DNA from: Trochalopteron elliotii
Lineage: Eukaryota > Chordata > Aves > Passeriformes > Leiothrichidae
Assembly: GCA_024734555.1 (NCBI GenBank)
Contig: JANPWX010000449.1
Location: 5,483,066-5,547,065 of the forward strand
Length of the DNA: 64,000 nucleotides
Direction: 5' to 3'
Position numbers and translations under genes: made by a program. The notes beneath the pieces were generated by a model that was given only the letters and a program-made list of their open reading frames with translations, was not told the origin of the DNA and searched no databases. This document shows positions 25,356-37,500 of the stretch, in pieces (within the stretch, counting starts at the first letter, position 1; every line of letters starts with the position of its first letter).

Positions 25356-25487
25356 CCACAGAATCACAGAATATTCTAAGCAGGAAGGGACCCAGAAGGG
25401 CCATCAAGTCCAGCTCTGAAGTGAAAGGCCCATAGGGGACTGAGCCCACGCCCTTGGTGCTATTAGCACCATGCTCTAACCAACCCC
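25356..25487 (-). mobile_element. tRNA-Ile/CR1 composite SINE (TguSINE1-like)
   Basis: Read on the minus strand, the element begins with a tRNA-Ile-like head (GGTTGGTTAGAGCATGG, then the anticodon arm). It continues with a degenerate B box (GGCTCAGTCCC), 'ggacttgatggcccttctgggtcccttcctgc', and ends 'agaatattctgtgattctgtggg', a CR1-like tail. This is the architecture of the songbird TguSINE1 family, mobilised by CR1. The anticodon arm still pairs perfectly (TGGTG/CACCA) around a loop with anticodon AAT. The first bases of the tRNA head are missing, so the copy is slightly 5'-truncated. Confidence 0.85.
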
Positions 25488-26571
25488 ATCCATTTTATCT
25501 TGCTGATTCAACATACTCCAAATTTCTGACCTCATATTGATTTCTGATTTTAGTGGAGATGGTGTTTATAAGAACCAATTGTAACTTGACCTACTTAAGC
25601 TTTCCAGGTCTAAGAATAGCGTGTTTGGGCTGCTGCTGCCTGCCAGGCCTGGCAGCTGTGTCTCAGATCACTATCAAACATACTTGAAAGGGTGTTTTCC
25701 ACTTAAGGAGATTGACAAGATGCCTTTTGCCTTTTCTGGGTTTCACCTATTGATGCAGGAAAAGAAATACTAATTTCAAAATATTTGTGACCTAAAATGA
25801 GCCTTCCAAGAAGTCACCCTCCCTGTCCCTGCAGCAGCACTTGGCAGCACCCAGCCCACCGCTTTGTGGTGCTCAGGACTCCACTGTCCCTGGTTCACTG
25901 CAGGCTACACCAGGCCCTAATTTTACACCTGTCTTTTCATTATCCTATTCTAGGTTTTCCACTTAATTTTAACATATTTTTTTCACGAGATCAAATACAC
26001 TTCTGGGTTTCTGGTGACAGCCAAATATCTTTGATATTTTTTTTCTCCTTTTATTTCTAATTTTAATTTTTTCCTACTTTTAGGATTATAGAGCACCCCG
26101 TAGGTAAGAGCTGTCAGATTTCTCTCCCTGAGAAACATTTGTGTTTTACAGAAATGAAACTGAAAAATAATTAATTGCAAGTATTAGAAGTTGTGGGGAA
26201 GGTAGAGAGGGTGTAGAATAAGGTTTGAATTTTTATTTTAAAGAAAGCAAAGGAGGAACCTCCACTCCATCTTCACTGAAGGGTGGTGAAGTCCATGCAA
26301 GTCCCTGGGTGCATTTCCCAGGGAGTCTGAGGGAGGCCAAAAAGCAGCAGCAGGCATGTCCCTGACTCTGTGCCCTGCTGTGCCAGGCAGGCTGCTGTGC
26401 TGCTCTGGTTGTGCCGTGGCTGTAGCACCCAGGCTGCTGGACCGGCTGGACGCTTTCCAAGTCTCCCAGTCCCAGCGTGCCCTCCCCATGGGCACTTTGA
26501 CTCTCCCTGCACACCACAGGGCCAGCTCAGCACAGGGAGCTGAGCAGGAATGGCAGCAGCCAGGCCTGCTG

Positions 26572-26599
26572 GAGATAAATCTCAAGGCAGATTTATCTC
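26572..26599. repeat. Inverted repeat carrying paired GATA motifs
   Basis: GAGATAAATCT (26572-26582) and AGATTTATCTC (26589-26599) are exact reverse complements separated by six bases. Each arm contains AGATAA, giving two GATA-factor motifs in opposite orientations. Confidence 0.85.
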
Positions 26600-27699
26600 T
26601 GGGGCTCACAAGGCACAGACAGCCCATGCAGTGGTGCAAAGCTGCAGTGTTTGAGGCAGGGCCACAAGCCCCAGCAAGGCCAGGCTATGAGCAGGCAGCA
26701 GTTCCCTGGGATGCTGAGTGCTAATTACACTGCACATTCCTCCCCACTGAGAGCAGCTGACAGGTCTTGGGGATGAAGTACATGCTTCAGAGCTGCAGTT
26801 GGAGACACAAATGGTTCCTTGACCAGGGAGCACTGGGGGCTGGCACAAGGGAAATAGTAGAGGAGGCCCCATGGGGATCTTTGTTGATGGACACCCACAC
26901 TCCCAGCCTGAGAAAATGCCTTGTGGTGCTTTAGACCAGAGCCCAGAGACCCCAGTGCCAAGGTGAGTGGTGAGGGCCAAGCTGAGTGAAGGGAAAGAAG
27001 ACTATCATGCCCAGGGCAGCCCTGTGTAGGAGAGAAGAGCTGTCCTCCCTGCACAGCGTGGGCAGAACCTCTTCCCCTGCTGTCCCAGTGCCAGCACTCT
27101 CTCTGTCCCCAGCTACAGCATCACTGCTTCCCACAGGTTTACCTGTGCGATATTCATTTTCCCTTTTCAAGCAGAGGACCAAGCAGGACATTCATTGGGG
27201 TGAGCCTGGCCCCCAGCTAACTGAATCTTGTTTAGATGGCTGTTGGGCAGCTTTCCACCATGGAGTGTGGCTGTGAGGCATCTTTTCTCCTGCAGTCTCT
27301 GAGATGCACACCAAGCCCTTTCTTTTCTGGCCACCCAAACCACTGCTCTACCATGTAAATTTATCCATTTACACTAACTGCCTAACAAAAAGTTAGAGCC
27401 AGCCTCTCCATTTCCCAAACCTTCAGAGATTGAGGATTTATCCAACTCCATGCACACATCTCCTCAAGGCAGGAGTTGGATGATGGGTCTCCACCACCTT
27501 TTTTTTCCTTTTGCTTCAGCTATTGTTTGTGGAAACTATGGCTGGCCAAGGACATGCTGTGGTAGGTCATGGCCCAAAACTGATCCTGACTGAGTAGTCA
27601 AAACACAGAAGATTTAAGACCTATATGCTCTCAGCTTTTGAGACAATTGCAAGAAAGACAGACTGTATTTAAAATATGAGGGGCTTCTCAGTGGAATAT

Positions 27700-27731
27700 G
27701 ATGTTTATTAATGGTCGCATTAATAAACATC
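27700..27731. repeat. Perfect 14-bp inverted repeat (hairpin)
   Basis: GATGTTTATTAATG (27700-27713) and CATTAATAAACATC (27718-27731) are exact reverse complements around the 4-nt loop GTCG. Immediately to the right, TAATAAACAT is repeated directly. The surroundings are very AT-rich. Confidence 0.92.
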
Positions 27732-30700
27732 TAATAAACATTTAATGCTTATTTGCATTTAAATCAGTGGTTTTTATTAATATTTGTCATTCGTAATGGA
27801 CATGTTTTGTAGAAACATGTTTTGATCCATCTTTCTTTGTCACCTGATAGCTGTTACTAACTGCCACAGCTTTGTGATTTGCTGCTTTAGACTGTCATAG
27901 ATCACTTGAATCACACAACTGTCATCTTTCCGACTCAGCACTGTAGATTTTATGAACAGGAATACCCTTATTTCCTTGGAAATTACATTTAGATAAGTTC
28001 AAATTCTTAATTACTACTTCTAATTTATAGTTTGTTATCTATTTGGTAAATAAAAGTGCTTGACAACACCTAAAAAGTAATTTCAGTAACTGCCCTCCCA
28101 AAGACACTGTTACCATCATGTTTTATTACAATGGTAGTGTTTCAAGATCAGACCTCACTCAGGATGCACCAAGCAGTTAAATAACAATAATATCCCTGTG
28201 TTAAAGAAATTATGTCTATACTCAACAGTATAAAAAGAGATTGCCAAACATATAGGTTTTCTTTGCATTTACTGCAAATAAATGCATGAGGAAGAACAAG
28301 TAATCTAAAAATGTTACTGGAGGAAAAATCTTTTCTACTGACACAATCAAATATAATGTGCTTAATTCAAATAACCAGCAAAGAAAACTTCTGCACTCAA
28401 ATACCTGCAACATTGTGTGACCATTTGCTGTGTACTGATGATAATACTCTCCATGTTGGTTTTGTTTGGCTTCATTTACCCAGTCCTCATCTTCAGGACA
28501 GCCAGGAAGCAGCACCAGAGCAATCACCACCCTGCTGCTGTGATGCACAAGGAAACCAGGGCTGTGGACTGTATCTTGGTCTGAATTGGCTGGGTAGTTG
28601 CTTCTTTTGACTCAAGGAATTGCACTAAATCGGAAAGTGTTTCTACTAGGAAGAAAGGCTAAGAGATATGTTATTTTCCAAGTATGTAAAGCATTTTTTT
28701 CACCTGAGTATATAGTAAGAAACCACCAGGAACATACATTGTCTCTGGCCTTGACTCCTTCCACCCAGTTTCATGCTTTCAGCTGCCATGGCCAGAAGCT
28801 TCTGCATGCTGATATGACCACTCAACCCTGAGCACACTAAGGATTTGTTAATTCTACTTCTGTTTGATGGTGTTTTGGATGCATGAAGTCAAAATGCACA
28901 GAAAAAAGGCAACAGAGGCAAACAGAACAGCGAACATTCAATGCTTGAGTAAGGCATCAGCCTCTCAGAGCAGAATATATGTGGGACCAAAAACACTTTA
29001 AGCATTAACTTTACTACTTTTGGCACAGCCATTTTGACCTGGCTGGAAGCTACTTTGGCTCCAGAATGAAACAAATCCATGTCGGGGTGAGAGTTTGGAT
29101 AATATGGACATTAAGTTTTTGATAGGTACTTCATAGCATGGTAACCAGAGAATTATGTCACAGGCTGCATACCCCCTGTGTCCCCTCTACAATGACAGTG
29201 ACCCCTGAGCTAGGAAATATCAAAATATCTTTGACAGGAAGGAGATCTGCACTGAGGTCTGAATCTAAGCTACCAACTTATGCTTTGCTTTGAGCTTTTT
29301 ACTTCAAAAAGACAGATGAAGCCTTTAAAATGAAAACTCTTGCTCTGTTTCTTCTTTTTTTTTTTTTAATTAGCAAGTAACACTGAGCTCAGTGAATGAA
29401 AATAACATTGGAAATTAAGAAAATGCTTCATGGAACTACATTATGCAAATTGTGTTAATGGGAAAGCATGCTTGCTTTCCTGGACCCCATTTTGCCTGCT
29501 CTACAGCTTTGTTTTCAACCAGACTAATGGCTCTTTTTTATGCAGGACTTTCTGCACACTTTCTGCAGAAAAGACATGGATGCATGCAATTGTCAATGTT
29601 AATTAAAACTCATTTACAGCCTCAAAATCTGCACTGTGTTGTGCAGCAGCTCAGCTGAGCCACAGACCCACAGCCCCTCCTCTGCCAGAGCTTGATGATA
29701 TTGAGAGTGGCAGCAGCTTCTTACAGGAGTGCTGAAGTTGTGCTAATGCTCTTCCCTGGTTTTAATTTAACCAGGCTCTCTCTCATAACAAGATGACAAA
29801 TAAGAGCCTCAGGAATTGAGGGGATGTGTATGGACATGTAGTGAGTCTATAGTAGTGTGCTGGTCTAAGAACTTGTCTCTTAGGTGCTAAAGGCCTCTGA
29901 AGCAAATTTCCACATGCCAAAGGATTGTCATGTATGTGCATGAGGTGCACAGTGAACAGAAAGACAGCTGACCTTCCTCATACTTGTCCACATGGGAAAG
30001 ATGATTTTTATTTGGGAATATATTGATGACAGGGTGTGCTGTTCTGAAGCAGTTTATTTGCCTAGGACAGTCACAGACAATCTGCCATGTGAGACAAAAG
30101 TGTCCAAGATCTCTTATGCTCTACCTAAAGGAAAGACTCCCATAATATCCCCATTCATATGGGATTTTCATATGAGAAACAAAGCCTGCTCAAGAAGCTT
30201 GCATCTCACCATGCCTCAGTATGAATCTTTAGTGACCTCTTCTGCAGTGGTAATTTCAATGGTACACGTTTCTTGTAGAACAAAAATAAGATACCTGCAA
30301 AATGACAAATGATTGTGCTTCCATCTGTCTACTTTCCTGAGCTGAAAAAATGTGAGAAACTTCCAATTTCCTGACTACACAATAGACATGTTGCTAGAAG
30401 GGCTGGATTTTGATTTGAAATATGATTATAATTTTCAGATCATCAATCCAGGTCTCTGCTCTTGCAGGATTTTCCTTGGAAAAGGGATCCAAGCCAGTTA
30501 ATCAATGTACAATTGGATGTAGAGCTTGACTTTCTTTTTCTTCTTGTTCTTGTTTCAGGACACCAAAGCTCAAAGATGTGCCATTACTGTGAATTCTTGC
30601 ACAAGCAGGGAAGACTCAGGTCCCTGAGTGTTGTCACCACCATGATTACTTTGTGAAGAGCCTGTGGAAGTTTTAAGAGGAGAAAAAACAGACTTGGGTT

Positions 30701-33700
30701 ACTACTGCCAGGTTCAAATATTTAAGTATCATGAGCCACATTCCCCCAAGCCCAAACAAAATTTTCTTTAAATAGCAAAGGTGTTCGTTTGACTTAAGCT
30801 GTTGTTATTCCTTTGGATCATATTTCCTCTGCAAGCACAAAGGCAAGAACTTTACTTTTTGTAGAAAGCAAGACCCTCATCTCAGATCTTCAGAACCCAC
30901 AGGTCTAAAAGCTCCCAAGGTGAATAAAAATATCACAGGATTAGTGCTAAATAAACCTGTCTCCAAATGCTGCCTTGTTTTCCAAGTGCATTGACTTGGT
31001 ACCTGGACTTCTTCTCTTCTCTTTTCTTCAGTGCTTTTTTGTTTCATGTGCAGAGGGGAAAACAGTGTTTTAGAGGGTAGCATGATAACATTCTTGCAAG
31101 TAGGTCCAGAGTCTCTTTTTCCTCTTTGAAATGCCTTAGTTTATGAGATATTTTCAAGTTTGAAAACTTCCAGGGAAGGAAATTTCTTCAGAAGTGTCCT
31201 TTGAGTCAGAGATAAAAGTGATGCCCAGCAGGTATAGGCTAGCAGTAGTCAAAGAAAAGTTGAACTCCCAGCAGAAGCTATGAAATTCACTCCCTCTAGT
31301 TTTGCTACTGTATAAGGCTACATCATTCTTTATTTCTAACCTTTTCTTTTCCCATCCACTGGCTGTATCAATAAATGTGCAAAAAATCTGCCCGTGAATC
31401 TGTGTTTTTAGCCTAATTATCCTGCTGTTTATGATGTTTTCCCTGAGGACAGGACTCAGACTACCAGCCACTTCATCCAGTGACCCAAGTTCCATGAAGA
31501 GGAGACACATCTGGGCACCTCTGCAGAAGGTAGAGCACATGCCAGGGCTGTGGGAGCAGGCACCAGCTTGGACCTCAGGAAGACAATATTCAACTTCCAT
31601 GTTTAGCAATGGTCTTTTGGTACATCAGTGACCATTTAACATCTTCTGCCTTGGTAAATCTGAGGGTTTGTGAAAGTTTGCTGATAGTCTCTGGAATTAT
31701 ACATTTGAATGCAATGCTATGAAGGCAGGAAATGTTAAGATCCTTTTGCAATGGGGAAAAATTTACCTGAAAAGGCAGGGTGAGCATATCCAGATGTAAC
31801 AGGGGAGATGCTGGTGGTTGAGAGGAGTGCTTCTGAGAAACCTGCTTTTATCTCCTGCAAATCTGTTTTACCCTTTCAGCCCATATTCCTCATGTGCCCT
31901 CACTTCATGCCACACATGTTTAATTTAAACCTGAGACAAACCAAGGACAGAAACACAAACTGTGTCCATGGCTCTCTCATGCCATCCCCAGCTGCCCCAG
32001 GAAACCCAAATATGCAGAGGAGAGTGACACAAAGACAACTGCTCTGGCAGAGCAAATTAAAATGTTGGATTCATTGGTACTACAACATAAAATCAATGTT
32101 TCACACCAAAGGGTCCTTTAATGGACATCAGGAAGGAAATTACACTCTTGTCTGGCTAGATAAATTAACTTTTAGATAATAATATTTAGATATTAGTATT
32201 TCTAATCCATTTCTAACTCCCAGCCCTTTAAGATTGTTGAGGAACAAACCCCTTGTAAGCTGTTTCTCACTCCAGAAACATAAACAAAGGTAGCTGCTAT
32301 AATACCTGGAAAACTTGAGTTTGGAAGATCAAATTACTATTCACGGCCAATTACCAAGCTGTGACAGACTGTCTCCTGACTCAGCTCTTGGGGTCTCAGC
32401 TATCAGTACAGCTGCTCAGACCATGGCAGTTTCATTGTGTTATTTGAGAACCTGTAATAAAATACCTTATTTCCATGCTTTCTAAGTAACCTGTACTCCG
32501 CGTGCTGCCTCTGTGACAGTATTGCAGGCAGAAACCAAATAAGCCTGTGCTGACTCCTGCCTACCCAAACAGCAACCAACACCCCTGTATGCAAAATGCC
32601 TCAATACACCTTTTCCAAGTTAACTAAATGTTGCTGATGTTCTCTGATAAATAAAAGCCCTATAAAATGTTCCCAGTGGTACAGTAGTGAGCAGAAGGAA
32701 GTGTATCTGAAGGCAACTCCTTTATACTGAAGTTTTGTGTGAAAAATACGCTGAAGCTTCATCGCAAATAAATAAATACCTTTCTAAACTATTAATGTAG
32801 CTTGTTGATATCTTCTGTTTTGCTTATGGCATTTCAAAGATGTTGACTGTAGGCAAGTATAGATCTTTGTGATGAAAAAAAAGCTTTGAAAATATTAAAA
32901 CACTTTTGCAGTTGAAAGTCTTTCTCTAGACAGGGACTTAAAACTGAAGTGTGCTGTCTGCAAGGCAGCACTCCTAAGAAGGAAGATCTAAAAATCAAAA
33001 CAGAGCTCAGTAAAGTCACTGCAAACAAATCTATTTGGTGTTTGACCAGCTAATGTCAGCCACTTACAAAACACAGAAGTTTCACTGCATAAGGACACTA
33101 CCAGAAATATGCTGGGCTAGACAGAAATTGTCTGAAGCAGTAATTGACATTATTTCCAAACTAACTAACATCAAAAGTGGTTATTCAAGGCACTCCAGTG
33201 CTGAGAAATCAGGTATGAGACTGCAGTACATCACTTTTCCTTGCAGTTCCCCTCCATTTAGAAAGAACTCATGGATTTCAAGGCAGATAGTATCTAACAG
33301 ATGAATACTATCCCAGTTTCTGGAGCCTACCACAATGTTGCAAATTATCAGAACTGTATTTTTGATCTTGGAGAAATGTGACAGAGGTTTTCCAATTATT
33401 TTTCTGTTCAGAAATATTCGAGGTTTTTAATCAGCTGATGAAGGGTTGCATAGAGAAGGCTGGAGTATTCCAGTCTCAACCTCCACCAAGCAGAGGAAAC
33501 AAATGCCACAGCTCTGGTGCCAGATTTATAAAAAAATCCCTGTCTAAGCTCACTGTGCCAAGAATGATCCCACTTGGCCACAAGCAATTTTTGCTGCGAG
33601 GCACATGCCTTCTTCTCTGAACAGCCCCAAGCTGATCCACAGCTAATATTTCTGTGTACTCTGGTGGTGATGACAGCCCATTAAGGGCAGGTGTCCCAGT

Positions 33701-34516
33701 GGATTGCATTAGTGATTGCTTGCCAAAATAAAAAGGTTTACATGAAAGAAAAGAGGGAAAACTAGGCTCAGAATAAAAAAAATATTCCACTAGCCTGTAA
33801 GTAGAGTCCCAGATGTGGAAAAGTGCATCACCTCATCCCAACCCCACATCCTTGCCTTTGTGCTACCACAGTAAAGCAACCAGTTTCAAAGTGCCGACAT
33901 TAAATCATCTCCTGTTAGTGCAGTAAACCTGCAGATGATCACTGCTGACCTGTCCTACAGAGCATAGGGAACTGTTAGTGCTGTTATTTGCTGAGCTGGG
34001 ATTCCTGTGCTGCTCACGGCTGCAAGGCACTGGAATGCTGGAGCCCATCCACTCTGATGTTTATGTTAAATGGGTTGTTCCTGTAAATACCAATATAAAT
34101 GGTCAAACTCATTATTTCCTTGTAGGGAGGTGGGAGGTGCTCTATCTGTGCCAGTTAGAAGGGGCTGCTTCTGTTGACTCCTGCAGCCTGCCTGCAGATC
34201 TGTCTTTGCAACATGATCTCTAATCAATTAGGCCGCTTCTAAACAAAATGAGAATATTGAATGTCACTGGCAGATGGTGAAGATCTGTACCAAGTAGATA
34301 ACATCCCTGTACATTTTTGAGGAATATGAATGAAAGTAATAAGAAGAAAAAAATGAAATGTTGCTCGACTTTGGACAAAAAATCATGTTCTGCTTTGGCT
34401 GGACAGGAATAGCAGAGCAAGGAGCAGAGGGAGTGCTCTACTGCAGCCTCATCTGCATCACTGAGATTCCCAAAAGCCTCCACTCACAAACAGAGCCTAA
34501 GGAAAATAATGTCTTA

Positions 34517-34562
34517 GTCTTGAGTCTTTGCAGTTCAAAGTCTTGAGTGCTTTGCAGTTCAA
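34517..34562. repeat. 23-bp tandem duplication (2 copies)
   Basis: A unit beginning GTCTTGAGT and containing TTTGCAGTTCAA occurs at 34517-34539 and again from 34540. The second copy has a one-base insertion. Confidence 0.85.
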
Positions 34563-37500
34563 CCCAGTTGCCATGGATAACGCACAACTTCCTCCCCACC
34601 TCATACAGCACCAGTATTTTTTGGTATCATGTTGGGGCACAGACATTTTTCTGAGTGTCTGGTCCGTCTTCCAAAAAGGGCACTTTAAAAACTACCAAAA
34701 GGCTTTCAAATTGCTTTTGTATAACACTATTGGTCTGGATTCTTATCTTGGCAATTTAGCATCAAAATGTCACTGCCTGATCAAAGTGCTGGAATTCACA
34801 CTATTTTTCTTTGCTTGAAGAGGCAAAATTATTAACTAGGTTATTAGAATAAAAACTCAACAGTGTATGTATTCACAACATTTTGCTCACTAATTAATTT
34901 CTGATCGAATACCCTGCCAGAGGATCAGCTTACTACTGAGATAGAGATCACAGCACACAGAAGCTTAATTGGATGGGAAGTAGTCCCAGAAGGACACAAG
35001 TCCACTGCATCTTGATGCTGTGCTGGATCAAAGGCTGCCAGAGGCTGGGCAGAACTGGAATCCCGTGAATGTGGCTGCAAACACAGTTGCAAGGCTTTGC
35101 TGACAGCAGGGCCCTCATTGCAAGCACCAGGGCACTGGAGCACAGGAGAGAGAGCGTGTCCTTCATAATGAAAAGGGTCTTTAGCCAGCATTGCATCCCT
35201 GGAGGAGGCAGGCTTACATCCCAGAAACAGCATGGTCAAGTGTACCACAGTGCTGTGCTGGGGCTGGGATGCTGGCACACCTCAGTTGTGCCTCTATGGG
35301 GCACATCCCCAGGGATGCCTGCCAGAGCTCTGGCTTGGGTCACTCAGAATTGCCCATCACACCTCCACATGTCTGTGAAGCCTCCAGCAGCAGAAGAGGA
35401 AGACAGGGAGACCCGGGGTGAGCACCATGCCCATGACCCTCCCTGCTGTGCTCATAGGCCCATTCAGGACCTCATGCCCCCTGCCAGACCGTGCTTCCAC
35501 CAGCCTCTGCTAGAGACATGTCCATTGTGGGGCAAGACTGACTTTCCTGTGGCTGATAATAGAAAGGGAAGACCGATGTACTGGAGTTTTTTTTAGCCAG
35601 CTTTAGTCAATTAAACCAGGAATGTGACCAAAATTCATCCAACAAAAGCATCCAAATGACAATTCATTCCTGAGCGAAGTTAGATTGGCAGTTGTCATCT
35701 GCTTTCTCTTCCCTGCTTTAAGGGAAGAGTGTGAAGGATTTGGTCACAGCTCAGCGTCTGTCCTGCACTGACTTTAGGGCCTGTCTTGTTTTCAATACAT
35801 GGTAAGTACCTCATGGACACCAACCTGTCAGCGCTGCCTGGAGGATGTGGGGCACAATCCTCAGAAAACTTCTTCTGTGAGACTAAAGGTCAATCCAGTA
35901 ATGAGTAACTCAACATGCAGTTTCTCCAAATTATAATCAAAATTGAATATTGGATCATTTTAATGAAATTAAACCATCACTTCTGCTAACTGAATTGTGG
36001 TTAAATGACCTGGGGCAAATTGAAGCAGTCCCTGTGGAAAACTTCTTAGCACTACAAGCAAATTAAAAAGAAAAATGCAGGTCTTCTTTGAAACAGTCTT
36101 GATTCAGCTCATTATGAACGTGACTCCAAGTTTTGCCAGCAGCCTGATAATGCTGCTAAAAGACAGTCGTACTCTGCTGCAGAAAGAAAGGGAAGCAGTT
36201 CTTCAGTTCTCCTCATTCAACACTGAGATGAAAGGTCCTTTTCCTTACAAAAAAGTTACTAGCTCTCAGTAGACCACAATCCTCATGTTAGAGTCTTAAG
36301 GTTAACAACCTGGGTTGGGACATTCGTCTTTTGAAATGTCTTTCATGCTTGGATAAATCATTTCTTTCCCCCAATGCAGTACCTTTTTTCTCAGCAGCTA
36401 TTCAAAAACAAATGAAAAATCTGTGAAGGAATTGCAAACGAAAGAGAGCAGACACCTCAAACTTACAAGGAATTTTGAAAAGATCTACAGAAAACCCAGA
36501 TGAGTGTGTGATACATTACATGTTTTATTAGCAGCAGTCGCAGTAGCCACTGGAGCCTCTGAAGCATCTCCATCACTCCTGGGTGACTCATTTCTCCCTC
36601 ATCCCAAACACTGCAACCCATCACAGTGGAAAATACCGACTTCGCAGAGCAGAATTAAGGGATGAAGAGCATGCACTCTGAATATTCCCATGCTGTCCTT
36701 TAACAAAAATAGACCTTGCTGGAAGAAAGCATGGCCCAGGCATGTGCACAGACTTGACATTTGAGAGTTTGTCATCACACCAGCACTAATGAAGTCTGCA
36801 CTAATGCTCATCACTGGTTGTTCCTGGGTGAAATATGTGCAGGTTCCTGATATCAAAGTGATTTGTTGCAGAAGTCACACAGCAGAGGGTAGCAAAGGAC
36901 ATTATTAAAAGGAATCTGGAGCATGAGTGAGGTGGGCCTCACACATTTAACCTTGCTCAGTCTCTGGAAAAGGTGTCACAACAGGATCATGGTGCACATG
37001 AGGATGAGGAGGAATTACAGGATCCTTCCCTACTGACTTTGCTTTGCTGGTAACCAAAGATGCATCTAACTTCTGTCAGAGTCTTCACAGGGTGAAATAT
37101 GAAAAATAAAGTAAGGGCTGGCAAATTGTGGCCCACGTTGGTTGAACTTCCCCAGGCAAAGGCAGGGAAAACAAGCACAGACCAGCAGCTCATCTTGGAA
37201 GACAGATTCACGAAGTCCCAGCCTTTAAGGAGGGAGGTGTGGGTGTAGGGACACAAGCTGTGTCACACCACCTGTGTGCAGAGCCAGTCAATGGGTCTCA
37301 GATATCTTCATTTCCTTGCTGACTCCTGGATTTTGCTGTTCTGATCATCCAAGTCAGCAGCCTCTGAGACCAAACCCATCCAAGGGCTGCTCCAGGTGAA
37401 CAGCATGGAAAAGGTTGCACTGGTCTGGGCTCCCATGGCCCTCTGCAGCCCCCAGCACTCTCCTGGGGGACTCAGACAGAAGTCTCTATTGCCTGCCAGG

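Noticed and set aside
25430..25487. A tRNA-Ile gene
   Set aside because: The acceptor stem is missing, the B box is degraded and it is fused to a CR1-like tail, so it is a SINE head.
26356..27276. Overlapping 80-130-codon frames on both strands
   Set aside because: GC-rich chance frames. No family motif, no splice sites in frame and no partner exons.
35069..35596. 175-codon plus-strand frame
   Set aside because: It is rich in His, Pro, Gln and Ser from a GC-rich patch, has no recognisable domain or splice context, and minus-strand frames overlap it.
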